DNA of 64,000 nt from Liopterus haemorrhoidalis. Lineage: Eukaryota; Arthropoda; Insecta; Coleoptera; Dytiscidae. Position numbers and translations under genes: made by a program. The notes under the pieces were generated by a model, which worked only from the letters and a program-made list of their open reading frames with translations, did not search any database and had not been told where the DNA came from. The stretch is from positions 41,450,606 to 41,514,605 of the forward strand of contig OZ020617.1 of the NCBI GenBank assembly GCA_963971575.1, written 5' to 3'. Below are positions 21,701 through 32,204 of the stretch, one piece after another. Position 1 is the first letter of the stretch; each line of letters starts with the position of its first letter.

Positions 21701-22640
21701 GTCTTTTCCACTTCTAGAAACAATTTTTGTAGACACTTTTCGAATCATTTGTAGATCCATTTCCGTTCTTTTACCTCTTCAATTATTTGAAAATGGCGTC
21801 CTCCTTTACAGCCCGTTACAAAAACCCTGTCTCGAACAATTTTTCGAACAAACTTTTGTCCCATTTATTTGTTTTTGTCCGTGTAAGGTTTCTTTTATTG
21901 AGTCTATGTATCAGATTTTATTTATTTATTTATTGTTTTATTTGTTGTTTTTAATATATACTGTAGTCATTTAAGATGGGCTGTTAGTCGCCAATAGCCT
22001 TTGTTGCTGTGTTTTACTAACTAACATTTTCACACAAAAAGATTTCATAAATCATTTGACAAGTACGGGAAACCAGCCCTTTCGAACAGTCAGCATCATA
22101 TCAATTCACAATAAAGAATAATTGAAACCTTTGACACTGGCATTTTATTTAAAATCCTGCAGACAGTAATCCCACACATAAAAATTCACGCGAATTACGA
22201 TTTTTTTTTTTAATACTGTGATAACATTTGTAAATAAGATAACACTTATGTCATAAATATCGCATAAGTATGATGTTCAAGGTGTTCATGTCAGTTTACT
22301 TCCTCTTACGGTATAACGCACTGGAATTTTACATAAAACCAAACCAATTCTGCATTTTAATTTTGTTAAGGTTCAGAAGTAATTAATTACCTGTAATTAA
22401 ATGAAACAGCCTTGAAATAATTAATTACAATTAAATTTTGTTTTATAGTCTGTATTATGTAATTATTATATATAATAGTTGCGAAACGTTAAGGAGACTG
22501 CTTATTAAAAAAGAAAACAATATTCAAAATTATTAACTTTACTATTTATTTAAAACATGATGTATTGTTACAAGTTTGCGATCGAAAAAGTTTTAAGAAA
22601 CACTGGCTTAGGTTAGTGAACAAAAATTTATTCAAACGAT
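18776..22640. other. Intron interior, mostly featureless
   Basis: AT-rich sequence. TTCGGAGTAGGTCTTCCAAA near 19321 resembles the LINE-associated block at 7308, and short TGTC/GACA tracts occur near 19900. No exon or RNA gene was recognised. Confidence 0.5.
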
Positions 22641-22701
22641 AATTAATTTATTTAACATCCAGTATAATTGCAATCCCTTCGTCTCTTTCACTTACTAAAT
22701 A

Positions 22702-24158
22702 CAGTGGATATCGTCTATAATGACATCTGATATAACGACATATCGGTTTTAGCGACGAAATTCCAAAATTCCGGCCAGAAACATATCTTTTTATATGTAA
22801 TACTTACCGCTTGTAACGACATCGGATATTACGACAAAATTAATATAACGACGAAAAAATGGCTTGAAATTTGGGTCAAATTATCTTTAATAACGACGTA
22901 TCACCGCTGCCTAATGCGAAAACCCGTGGCAATACTGAATTGGTAGCGGAATTATCGAGTTATGAAAAGACAATGCGAAACGCGACAGATAAACATATTC
23001 CTTCAGTGGTTAACTACGAGCTGAAGCTACGTTCATCGAAGTCGATATGGCGACACGAAAAGTATTCATGTAAATTTTTCAAATATTGATGAAGAACTCG
23101 AAACGGAGAAGGATATCTGGGTCAGATCCGAATTTGGAGTCAGAAATAAACAACGACGAAGTGGAAATGGAAGAAACCACTGAGTTCCAAACTCAGCAAG
23201 CCCCCTACTATAAAGCAGGGCTTCGAAACGTTATTTTTTTCGTTTCGGTTTTTGTTCCGGTTCAATTAAAAAATATATATATCAGTTCTGTTCCGGTTTT
23301 CGTTCCGGCAAAAATAACGGGTTTTTTCGATTTTCGGTTCAGTGCTGAGTGATAAATTTTTAAATGCTTTTATTTGTATTAAAAATTTATTTTCTACTAT
23401 AATTTAGAAGAACATTTTATTCCTTATTTTGTAATAATCATACCAAGACCGCTGCGGGGGGGGGTTCTGGGCGTCCACCCCGCCCCCCTCCCCTAAATAA
23501 CAGAAGCGCCGAATAACAGATTTTTTTTTTACTTATCAGTTAATAAAATTACGATTTTTTTCTGCTCATCAGTTTAAAAAATAATCCTAAATAAAATGTA
23601 TTATATATTCACTCCCATAAACATTATCTGAACCGAAATAAACCGATATTTTTTCGGTTCAGTTCCGGTTTTCGTTCCAACAAAAATAACGTTTTTTTCC
23701 GGTTTTCTGTTCAGTTCCGGTTCGAAGCCCTGCTATAAAGAATTAATTTTCAGAAGTTGAAACTATTCAGCATTTTTTCACGTTCAAAATTTAAAAGAGG
23801 CTAAAACAGATTTTGCTTCGTTACATTTGAAAAAAATTATTGAAAAAAACTTTTTAGTAAACCAAAAATCACAAAAACAATCCAAAATGAGAGATTTTTT
23901 TTTAATTCAAATATGTATACATATATACATACGTATGTAAAATAAGTTGAATTGTTTTTTTTTAAATGTTTTGTAATACTTGAATATTGTTTTTGTTATT
24001 TAAGCTTCTTGCACTCATGTAAACGTACTATTTTCTAACATTAATAAAATGTACATATTTTTCAACATTGTATTTATAGTGTTTTGATATAGCGACCTAC
24101 AGTTATAACGACCTAATTTCATTGGTCCCTTCAACGTCATTATAAACGATATCCACCT
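22702..24158. mobile_element. Pogo/Tigger-like element with TA duplication
   Basis: The left end CAGTGGATATCGTCTATAAT is mirrored at the right end (complement of ATTATAAACGATATCCACCT). TA flanks both sides (22700-22701, 24159-24160). Sub-terminal ATAACGAC motifs repeat near both ends, as in Tigger-type elements. Short open frames at 22871-23210 (including DEELETEKDIWVRSEFG in one frame) may be decayed coding sequence; none is recognisable as a complete transposase. A hAT-type element lies inside at 23216-23732. Confidence 0.8.
23216..23732. mobile_element. hAT-type MITE inside the pogo-like element
   Basis: CAGGGCTTCGAAACG at the left and the complement CGGTTCGAAGCCCTG at the right are inverted ends. 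CTATAAAG is duplicated exactly on both sides (23208-23215, 23733-23740), the 8-bp duplication typical of hAT elements. The interior is rich in repeated TTCGGTT/GTTCCGG words and a C/G-rich patch at 23454-23496; no coding capacity. Confidence 0.9.
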
Positions 24159-24230
24159 TACTTACGAAATCCTGATATGTGTAAAAATTCATGCATCATT
24201 AAAAACAAACCATGCCACTGCGAAGTCTGT

Positions 24231-26164
24231 CAAATGGATTGGCTTTTGACCTCACTGACAAAAATCTTTCATTTTAAAAACTAACTTTTAAATAAATGTA
24301 TGTCTTTTTTCTGTTCGCAAGCATTACTGTACTGTTGCATATCTTTGCTAAGCCTACTTAAATTAAAACACATATATATTCCCTTATCTCGTTATAGTAA
24401 GTGCGCCTACTTGAAATGTATGTACTCTTCCATAACTAGCCTGTCTTGAAGGTTCAGTAACTTTTGAATTTAATTACACAACTTACGCGTACTTAAACTA
24501 TCTCAGACTTTCTCGAAGTGGGTTGTTATATTTTAGGATTAAATACCGGTTAAGATGTTATAATTAAATTTAACCATCAGTTAGTGAATGTTTATTTGAA
24601 TACAATATGCGGAAAATCAATGTTTTATGTTGTAATTGTGACAACATCCCACTGATTTCATCGTCCTACTATGCTGTCCTTAAAAGGATGCAGTTAGATG
24701 GAATGATATAAAAATAATAATTTTTTTCAAGGCTATCTTCGACGCCTACTACGGTCATAACGTTTTCTTCCCACTTAGATGAAACATTTGTTTCTCGGAT
24801 TTACAGAATCAAGATTAACAGAAGCTACTAATAATGGCTATAATTTTATACACAATTTGGCTGAAGGATACGAGCATAGACTATATTTGGCATTCAGTAG
24901 AAGTTATTTATAATTCGTTCAAACGTTAGAATGCATTATTGTCCTTATGGCAAATGGGAGCGGTGTTGCCAAATGTTATAAAAGTGTCCAATTTTATGTT
25001 CTTGTGTTGTTAAGTCATTGAAACTAAACTAAAAAAAATAACGCAGAGTAGTATAATTTACAAAAATCAGGTAACACGATACAAATATGAATAACCATTT
25101 ACAGAATTTCGTGTCTTCACAAATCAGTCTTACAGCCAATAAAGTCGCCAATAAGGAAAAGGACAGTGTCATTGTTTTATTCAATCCTCCTCAGTAATTC
25201 CTCATTTGTTATATACTATACATATACATCCACAGCAAACATTGCTATAGGTCAGTCGTTCAATCAACGCAGTTGGTCATTTTTTTGCATGTGAATTACA
25301 GACTAATATTGCTCTTCACTCATTTATTTTACTAAAACATACCTTTTGAAGTCATATTTAGTTTGTGTTCGATAGTCATTTTGAAGATTTACAAATTTTA
25401 AAAGTGTTTATTTAATACAGGGACATTTTTATTGGTATCGCTAAATAAAACAATGTTTACTTTTGTCATTTTATAATACGTTCTGATGTGTTTTGATACT
25501 TGTGTTCACATGTATCTAACTTATAGTAATTTTTAAAAACCTTTTTTATATAGTTTGTTGTTTATTTAGCAGTTTTGTGTGTAGTTATATATTTTCTTAT
25601 AGATATTTTATAGATTTCAATTTGATATTGTGTGTAGTGTATAGATTTTTAGGTTAAATTCAATGTACTTCTATTTTCTTTTCTTCGATCATATTTTTGG
25701 ATCACATCAGCCCATTTTAGGGCTATTTTGCCTATTAGAATAGTTTATTTATTTCTATACTGTTCGTATTCTTATATTTTCATTTCATTTCGATACAAGT
25801 GACAGCGTACGAATATTACATGTGCGCCCCTGAACGCTTTCCACACCATAGAAAAAAGTTCTTTGTTCCACACTTAGCTTTTCCTAGACGAATATTTGTA
25901 GTTTTCATACGTTCCATCTTGCGTCGTAAAGTATCAGTCGTTTTTACAGTTTTCTGTTTGAGGCCTAGTCCATATTTGTTTAGTTATGAAAATATTTAGT
26001 CTACTACTGGAAATTTATTAGTGATATTATTAACAAAGGAAGATATGCTAAATAATAAACGTAGTAAGCGTTTTATTGACCAGAAAATACTTTTAAAAAA
26101 AGAAGACAGAAGACGAATATTGGCCTTATTCAAAATATTGATTTATGATGAGGAACATGTTTTT
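24231..26164. other. Intron interior, nothing firm
   Basis: AT-rich. The plus-strand open frame at 25799-25999 has atypical composition but no recognisable family or splice context. Confidence 0.5.
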
Positions 26165-27075
26165 AGGGTTTTGTAGGTATGACCAAAAAACCCGTATACC
26201 GTCACTTTGTCGTCTCTCTGTCTGTCTGTCTGTCTGTCTGTCTGTTCGGTAAAAATTGTAGCCAAACGGCTAAACCTAGAGAGTTGAAATTTGGCATGCT
26301 TATACAACTCTTTGACCCGCACATAGGAAAAATACTAAAACATCTAAAAAACATATCCCCCTAACAATATAAACAAATATGTGATCATCGAAAAAAAAAA
26401 TATATATTTTTATAATTCTGAGACGGGTATCAAATGAAAGCCCTTGGTACGTGGATTAACGATCAAATTTTTATTTTTGCAAAATAAATTATTTTGAAGC
26501 GATTTTTGCCAAAATTGTGCAAAAAAGCCCAGATAGTTTAAACTAAAAATCTGAAAAAATTATAAGTAATGTACATTGGTGTGAACCGGAATAGTACAAC
26601 AGGAATTTTTGATCAGATTAAGTTTTTGGAAAAAAACACATTTTTTGTGATTTTTGGCTAATAATGTACACAAGTTATAGCTTTGTAACACGCTACACTG
26701 GAACTTGTATGCTGGTGTAGTTATATTTTGGCAAATGTTACATTTAATTTTTAAAAGCGTAAATTTAATAACCAGTGGAAATTGTTTAAATTATAATTTA
26801 ATTCTGTTTCAATGTACACGATATCAGAGGGGCGGAACTCATAACAACCAATGGAAGCCATAGGCGCAATTTTTAAAATTCTTAATGAACCATGCTATAT
26901 AAAAAAAAAATACTGCACATATTTAGAAACCTAAATAATGGTATTAGGCGTTCGAATTAAAATTAACAAAAAAAAAAATTATTATAAAATTTGTTTTCGC
27001 ATCCAAAATAATCATCATTCACTTACTAAATACCTGCAAAACCCTGAAATGTGTGAAAATTCACACTTCACATCA
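26165..27075 (+). repeat. Family A, longest copy
   Basis: The left end AGGGTTTTGTAGGTAT (26165-26180) is mirrored by ATACCTGCAAAACCCT at 27030-27045 with one mismatch. GAAATGTGTGAAAATTCACA follows and is conserved in other copies. In between come ACCAAAAAACCCGTATACCG, six TGTC units (26218-26245), TTCGGTAAAAATTGTAGCCA, TTTGACCCGCACATAGG, a body with GTACATTGGTGTGAACCGG, and AT-rich sequence. No coding frame spans it. Non-autonomous DNA element or Helitron-like; class unresolved. Confidence 0.7.
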
Positions 27076-27759
27076 ATTTTTATTTAATATTCTAGTTTGT
27101 CACAATATTTGATAAATAAGCAGTTGATATCGGTCAAATATCAATACAATGAATTAAACTAAAACAAGTTCATCCAAGATATTTATCGGATGAAACAATT
27201 TCGGGAAATTTTAATTAACTTACAAGGCAAGGTATGCAGAGTATGTGTCATTTTTTCAAGGAAACACATTGTTATTAGACAACCGAATAAAAAATTATTG
27301 GCAGTAATAAATTATTCGTTTGAATTGCAGTAAAACAACCTTTCATCCCACCTGACGTAATTTCTTGACCACAAGTTCATAAGAATTTTTGTAATAAATT
27401 CATAAACAAATATGACTTCATACAAACATATTTGATGATGTCAGAAATTCTTATTGATAAAATTCAATGTAAACGACTTCGTTAAAATATAAGGCATATT
27501 TGTTAAAAGGTGTAAAGTAGGCTAAAAATAAATATTACCTAGTAAACTTAACTGAACGTAAACAAATAAATTTACATATTTAAATTAAACAAAAAATATC
27601 TTGACATGGAACCATGATAACGAGATTGTTGCGTACAGTTGAGGTATGAATTAAAATGTAGCAGAAAAATTTGTCTTTTTTAGCAGAGTGTTACAATATT
27701 TTTTTTAAGCACATTTTTAAAATTTCGTAGTAATTAAGACCCAAGACCAGTGGTTTTTA

Positions 27760-28540
27760 ACCATTTAAGTAGTTGCGGTACACTAGTGTTCCGCGGAGCA
27801 CCTGTTACGAAACACTGACTTATACCCTCATATGTCTGTCTGTTTTTACTGTAGAAATTGTGGCCAAACGGCTGGATCTAGAGCAGTAATGTTTGTTGAT
27901 GTTTTTGATGAACTTTCAAGATGAAGTCAAGTAATTTTTTTCGGACCGGTAAAAATTTAATATTTCACAACTCGGCATTATAAATTAATTGAATTTTGTA
28001 CGAGTATAAAATGCACGTACTTAATAATATTTACTAGTTTCATTAGAGGGGGGGTCGGATGCCAATTTCTTTCGTCTTTTTAAAATTTCCTCGCGGACCA
28101 GCGATTAAGAAACACTGATCTAGAGAGTTAAAATAAGTTGACATGCAAATACTGTTATTGCACCCGTATATTGAAAAAATACGTATAGAGATTTTAAAAT
28201 ATAAATGGAATATTCCTATGTGTTTTTCTAAACCAAAAATTCGAATTTTTATCAACTGGGATGGCAAATGAAAGCTATTGATACTTGGATGAACAAATAT
28301 TTTATTTTATTTTTGAAAAAAAAGTACTTTGTTACGATTTCCCAAAAAAAAAAAAAACGTGTAAAAAATATCACACTATTTCCCAGAAGGGCTAAAATTT
28401 AATATCTGAAAAAAATCAGAATAGTGCACATTGATGGGAACCGGAATAGTAGATACACTAGGAATTTTTTAACAGATTAGTTTTTCGCAAGCATAAATTT
28501 TTTTATATTTATGAAAAAATATGTTTTTAACTTTAATGTA
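27760..28540 (+). repeat. Family A copy carrying a hAT insertion
   Basis: The TGTC tract and GTAGAAATTGTGGCCAAACG at 27850 lead to GGATCTAGAG; after the insertion the family A text resumes with AGTTAAAATAAG and continues to AGAAGGGCTAAAATTTAATA, GGGAACCGGAATAGTAG and a truncated end at about 28540. A further hAT-like segment (CAGTGGTTTTTAACCATTTA at 27756 to GAAACACTG near 27816) interrupts its left part without a clear duplication. Confidence 0.65.
27884..28117. mobile_element. hAT-type MITE with ATCTAGAG duplication
   Basis: Starts CAGTAATGTTTG and ends AAGAAACACTG, short imperfect inverted ends. ATCTAGAG occurs exactly at 27876-27883 and 28118-28125. The flanks join into uninterrupted family A sequence, which independently confirms the insertion limits. 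234 bp, non-coding. Confidence 0.88.
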
Positions 28541-28543
28541 GGG

Positions 28544-29094
28544 CAGGGATGTCAAACTCATTTCAACCCCGGGCCATTTTTCTAACTGGTAAAATACATA
28601 CGGGCCGCACGATATATGTTTATATTATTACTCATTCTGTTTTTCATTTTCCACCATATTTCTGAATATTTATTTGAAGGAAGTAAAGAAATAACATTTA
28701 AATAATAATTAAATTTTGCCAACAACAAAACAAAAACTGGTCGAAATCAGCGTACTGGTACAGTACACAGCAGTTGCACTTATAGAAAAGTGATAATTAA
28801 AATCTCTGCTTACGAGTATATCATTTGGCACGTGGAATCACTGATCTACCGACTATCGCACAGCCTTGGCTAACTGCAACAGTTTCTGCCTGACCATTGG
28901 GTTTCCGCCCTATGAAGTCTTGAAGCCGCGGCCCGAACAGATTCTGTCACGATGTATTTTCGTTCAAATAAATTTTTATATTATATAAGACATATAGTAT
29001 AAAAATTTATTATAGTATAAGAAGTCGTTGCGGACCGACAAAATGCAAGAATTGATCCGCATGCGGCCCGCGGGCCGTAAGTTTGACACCCCTG
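28544..29094. mobile_element. hAT-type MITE with CAGGGATGTCAAACT ends
   Basis: CAGGGATGTCAAACTCATTT at 28544 is mirrored by AAGTTTGACACCCCTG ending 29094. Flanks ATGTAGGG (28536-28543) and ATGTAGGA (29095-29102) match at 7 of 8 bases. Both sub-termini carry CGGGCC words (CCCCGGGCCATTT; CCCGCGGGCCG). 551 bp, no transposase. Ends of this kind are widespread among animal hAT miniature elements. Confidence 0.9.
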
Positions 29095-29102
29095 ATGTAG
29101 GA

Positions 29103-30049
29103 TATTAAATGAAAACTTTAAAGCAAATCATACTGTACTAGACATTACTGAATCATTCAATTACTCAAAACATCAGAAAATTTAAAAAAAAAATCTTCAC
29201 ATAATTGTTTACATAATTTTTATTTTTTCATCATCACTGGCGCGACAGTTCGAGGTGAGCCTAGGACTCCTGTGTCCAGGTTTCATAATATTTTCAATGT
29301 GTGTACATTCAGGAGTAATATGATCAGTATTACGTCCATTTTATTTATATTTTTAAATTTATAATTACACCAAAATATAATTAATCAATGTGGAAAGTGA
29401 GAAGGACTTTCCTACAGACAAAAATTCGTCCAGAATCAAATAGCAAGGCCAGTTTCATAATTTGCATAAATTAAAATAAAATTTAATAATAGAGTTTAAG
29501 AACCGAATAACGTATTAAAATTAAGTGAATGTCTTTAAATGCAGAACATGTAGGCAGAAAATAGTACTGTGAAATTCAAGTTGGCGTTGCATAGAAAATA
29601 AATATTACAAAATATTAATATTTAGGTTATGTGCATTGGCATACAATACTGTCTATATATTTTAGCAAATATCTTGAAATCTTTTGTTACAAACGGAAAG
29701 AATTGTCTTTAAAATATTTAAAGAATAGCATCATATGTCGTTTTATTACGCTAGGCACGAACTTTTTATGTATCTCAAATAACATGGCCAAATCCTCGAA
29801 AAATGATGATGTCATTTTTATTTCGTATGATGAGGTGACGTAATGACTTAACCAAATAACAAATCATTGAAATAACAATGCTAAAAGCTGTTAAGAAGTA
29901 AATATTTGAGATTTGATACAATTTTTTAGTGTGAAAGGGTGTTGTTTAAGCCAAGCATTACCCTGACTGAAATGTATATAAATCTAATAACCTGAGATAA
30001 AGTTAGTGACAATCAAAGCAGGGTGAACAGACCACCCGTCCACCTTTTT
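29103..30049. other. Intron interior
   Basis: AT-rich. A conserved-looking patch CACTGGCGCGACAGTTCGAG near 29237 may be a repeat fragment. No gene recognised. Confidence 0.45.
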
Positions 30050-30860
30050 TTTTAATGCGATAAATGAGCAATACGATGTTACGTTTAATCGATGTTATAG
30101 ATGAAGATGAAATCTTACAAATAATCAAAAGTTATCATGGAGGTAAAACACACCATAGATGGATTGAAGAAACTGAAACACAAATAAAAAAAAAGATTTG
30201 TATTGGCCTAAATTAAAAGAATCAGTTCAAACTTTTATTAATAATTGTGAAATTTGTCAAATCCCAATATATTATCGGAATCCTCTAAAGTTAAAATTTA
30301 ATGTAACCTCTACAAAACCTTTTGAAATACTACATGTCGACACCTTAACATTAGACCATTTAAAATTTCTTACCATAGTTGACTCATTTTCTAAATACGC
30401 TCAAGCATATAAATTCAGGACAAGGAATTGAAATAGTAAATAATTTAATAAAATATTTCTCACACCATGGCATACCAGATCTAATTATCTCAGATAATGG
30501 CCTAGAGTTGTTAAACTCTGTAGTTAAAGAATTATTAAGTTTACATAAGATTGATATACATTTTATTAGTTCTCAACACCTAGAATCGAACGGTATCCTA
30601 GAACGATTCCATTCAACCCTAATTGAACATATTAGATTGTTTAATAATCAAATAGAATTTAAAAAAGAAACAATAGAAATAAAAGTAAATTATGCGCTTA
30701 TAGCCTATAATAACATAAAATTAAAACCAATTGAAGTTATTTCTGGCCATTTAGAAACCAAATTCCCTTTCAATATTGATATAAATAAACAAATAATTAA
30801 TGATTACGTCAACAATCACAAAATAAAACAAAATTATTTTATGACAAAGTACTGAATAAA
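30050..30860 (+). pseudogene. LTR-retrotransposon integrase remnant (Ty3/gypsy type)
   Basis: The translation shows, in order, a decayed H2C2-type zinc-binding segment (ending NNCEICQIP), the start of the integrase catalytic core with its first Asp (ILHVDTL, 30330s), a frameshift near 30420, the second Asp (LIISDNGLELL), and the catalytic Glu region (LESNGILERFHSTL). The D,D,E order is that of Ty3/gypsy integrases, which insert retroelement DNA into chromosomes. Upstream frames are interrupted, no LTR pair was found, and protease, RT and RNase H are absent, so it is a dead fragment. It lies inside the 36-kb shot intron. Confidence 0.85.
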
Positions 30861-31107
30861 ATTTAAGGAAATAAAGAAAAAAATATTAACAAATCTAACG
30901 AGTCAAGAAAAATTTTACCACAAATTCCTGAACAAGTCTATCTAAAAATTAAACAAAAACAAAGAAAAACAAAAAATTAAGTTAAGTCGGAATCTTTTGT
31001 CGATGTTTATACGAAAAAAATCACCAAAGTCTACTCAAAGGCTCAAATGGCAGTATTGAAGTTTTCTGAAACGAACCGAAAGTATAGGATATTGTAAAAA
31101 ACTTTGA

Positions 31108-31860
31108 TTTTTAGGATTTTGTAGATATGACTACCAAAAGACCCTTATAACGTCACTTACGTGTCTGTCTGTCTGTACGGTATAAATTGTAGCAAACCGC
31201 ATAACACGATATTTGGCATTCTTATACTGCTCTATGACCCACATATAGGAAAAATACTGAGAGTTCAGAAAAACACATTCCGAGATAAATATAAACAAAT
31301 ATATATTTAATGAAAAAAATAATATTTTTTAAAAAATTTGAGTGGAATATCAATTGAAATCTCTTAATGCGTGGATCAACAAGCAAATTTATATTTTTGA
31401 AAATCTATTTTTTTATGGGACTTTTTCGCCAAAAACTTTTGTCTATCTCCCAGCGGGGTTGACCTAAAAATCATTAAAAACAATCATAAAGTACATTGAT
31501 GAGAACCGAAATAGTTCAATAGGAACATCAGATCAGTTTTTCGAAAAATATCGATTTTTTTGTGTCGTTGAAAAAAATTATAATTTTTTTAAAATTTATC
31601 GTATGGTATCAAAAGAAAGCTTTTGAGGCGTAGATTAAGGAACGAAAAGTAGTTTTTTAAAATGCGATTCTGTTAACACGATTTTAGTCAAAAATGTGCT
31701 ATAAAAGTTCTTGTCCCGCACCCTTTTACCCAAAAGGTTTAAATCAGATCAGGTTAACTAAAAATCTGAAAAAACTATAACTAATGTACATTAATCTGAG
31801 CAGGAAACGTACGAGAGGAAAATATTGCAATTTTTGTGTTTTTTACAAAATTAATTGTTT
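31108..31860 (+). repeat. Family A copy with duplicated body
   Basis: The left end TTAGGATTTTGTAGATATGA at 31111 leads to CCCTTATAACGTCACTTACG, a TGTC tract and TATGACCCACATATAGG. The body motif (AATCTGAAAAAACTATAAC, GTACATTAATCTGAGC) appears twice, about 31455-31530 and 31750-31815, suggesting an internal duplication or a second truncated copy. Confidence 0.65.
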
Positions 31861-31895
31861 TTTTTTTTAATACTTAATCCTGAAGCCTTTCTACC

Positions 31896-32204
31896 TTGTG
31901 GTGTAAGGCTATAGTCGAGTTACTTATTTTCTGTTGTTGTTATCCATACTTCTTTCCATCGTGTTCTGTCCTTTGTATGTTTTCTTATCTCTCCTCCCCA
32001 CTTTACGCCTCTATTCGTTGCAGCTTCTTTTGTTTGTTGGTGCCAGGTTTTTCTCGGTCTTCCTGGTCTAACTTTCTTCACTGTTCTTGCTTCATAAACT
32101 CTTTTTACTTTTTGTCTTCACTTATTCTGTGTATATGTCCCAGCCATCTTAGCTGTCCTTCTTCTATTATAGTCTCTACTGCTTGTTTTTTAATATATGA
32201 CTAA
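31896..32204 (-). pseudogene. Non-LTR retrotransposon ORF2 C-terminal remnant
   Basis: On the minus strand the translation reads GQLRWLGHIHRISEDKK and then, after a stop/frameshift near 32115, KRVYEARTVKKVRPGRPRKT followed by W and a basic tail. RWLGH-HR and GRPRKTW are hallmarks of the region after the reverse transcriptase domain in RTE/Jockey-type LINEs. Broken and truncated upstream of ~32200; it cannot encode a functional enzyme. Confidence 0.85.

Larger units (their letters stand above)
22686..24225. repeat. Family A end split by a pogo-like insertion
   Basis: CACTTACTAAATA before 22702 and TACTTACGAAATCCTGATAT after 24158 join, with one TA removed, into the same end sequence as 14148-14215 and 27020-27075. 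This gives the empty site of the pogo-like element. Confidence 0.7.

Noticed and set aside
25799..25999. 66-codon plus-strand frame with Arg/Phe-rich product
   Set aside because: No acceptor or donor in frame with shot and no similarity recognised.
26216..26246. (TGTC)n as a stand-alone microsatellite
   Set aside because: The same tract at the same place in several dispersed copies shows it belongs to family A.
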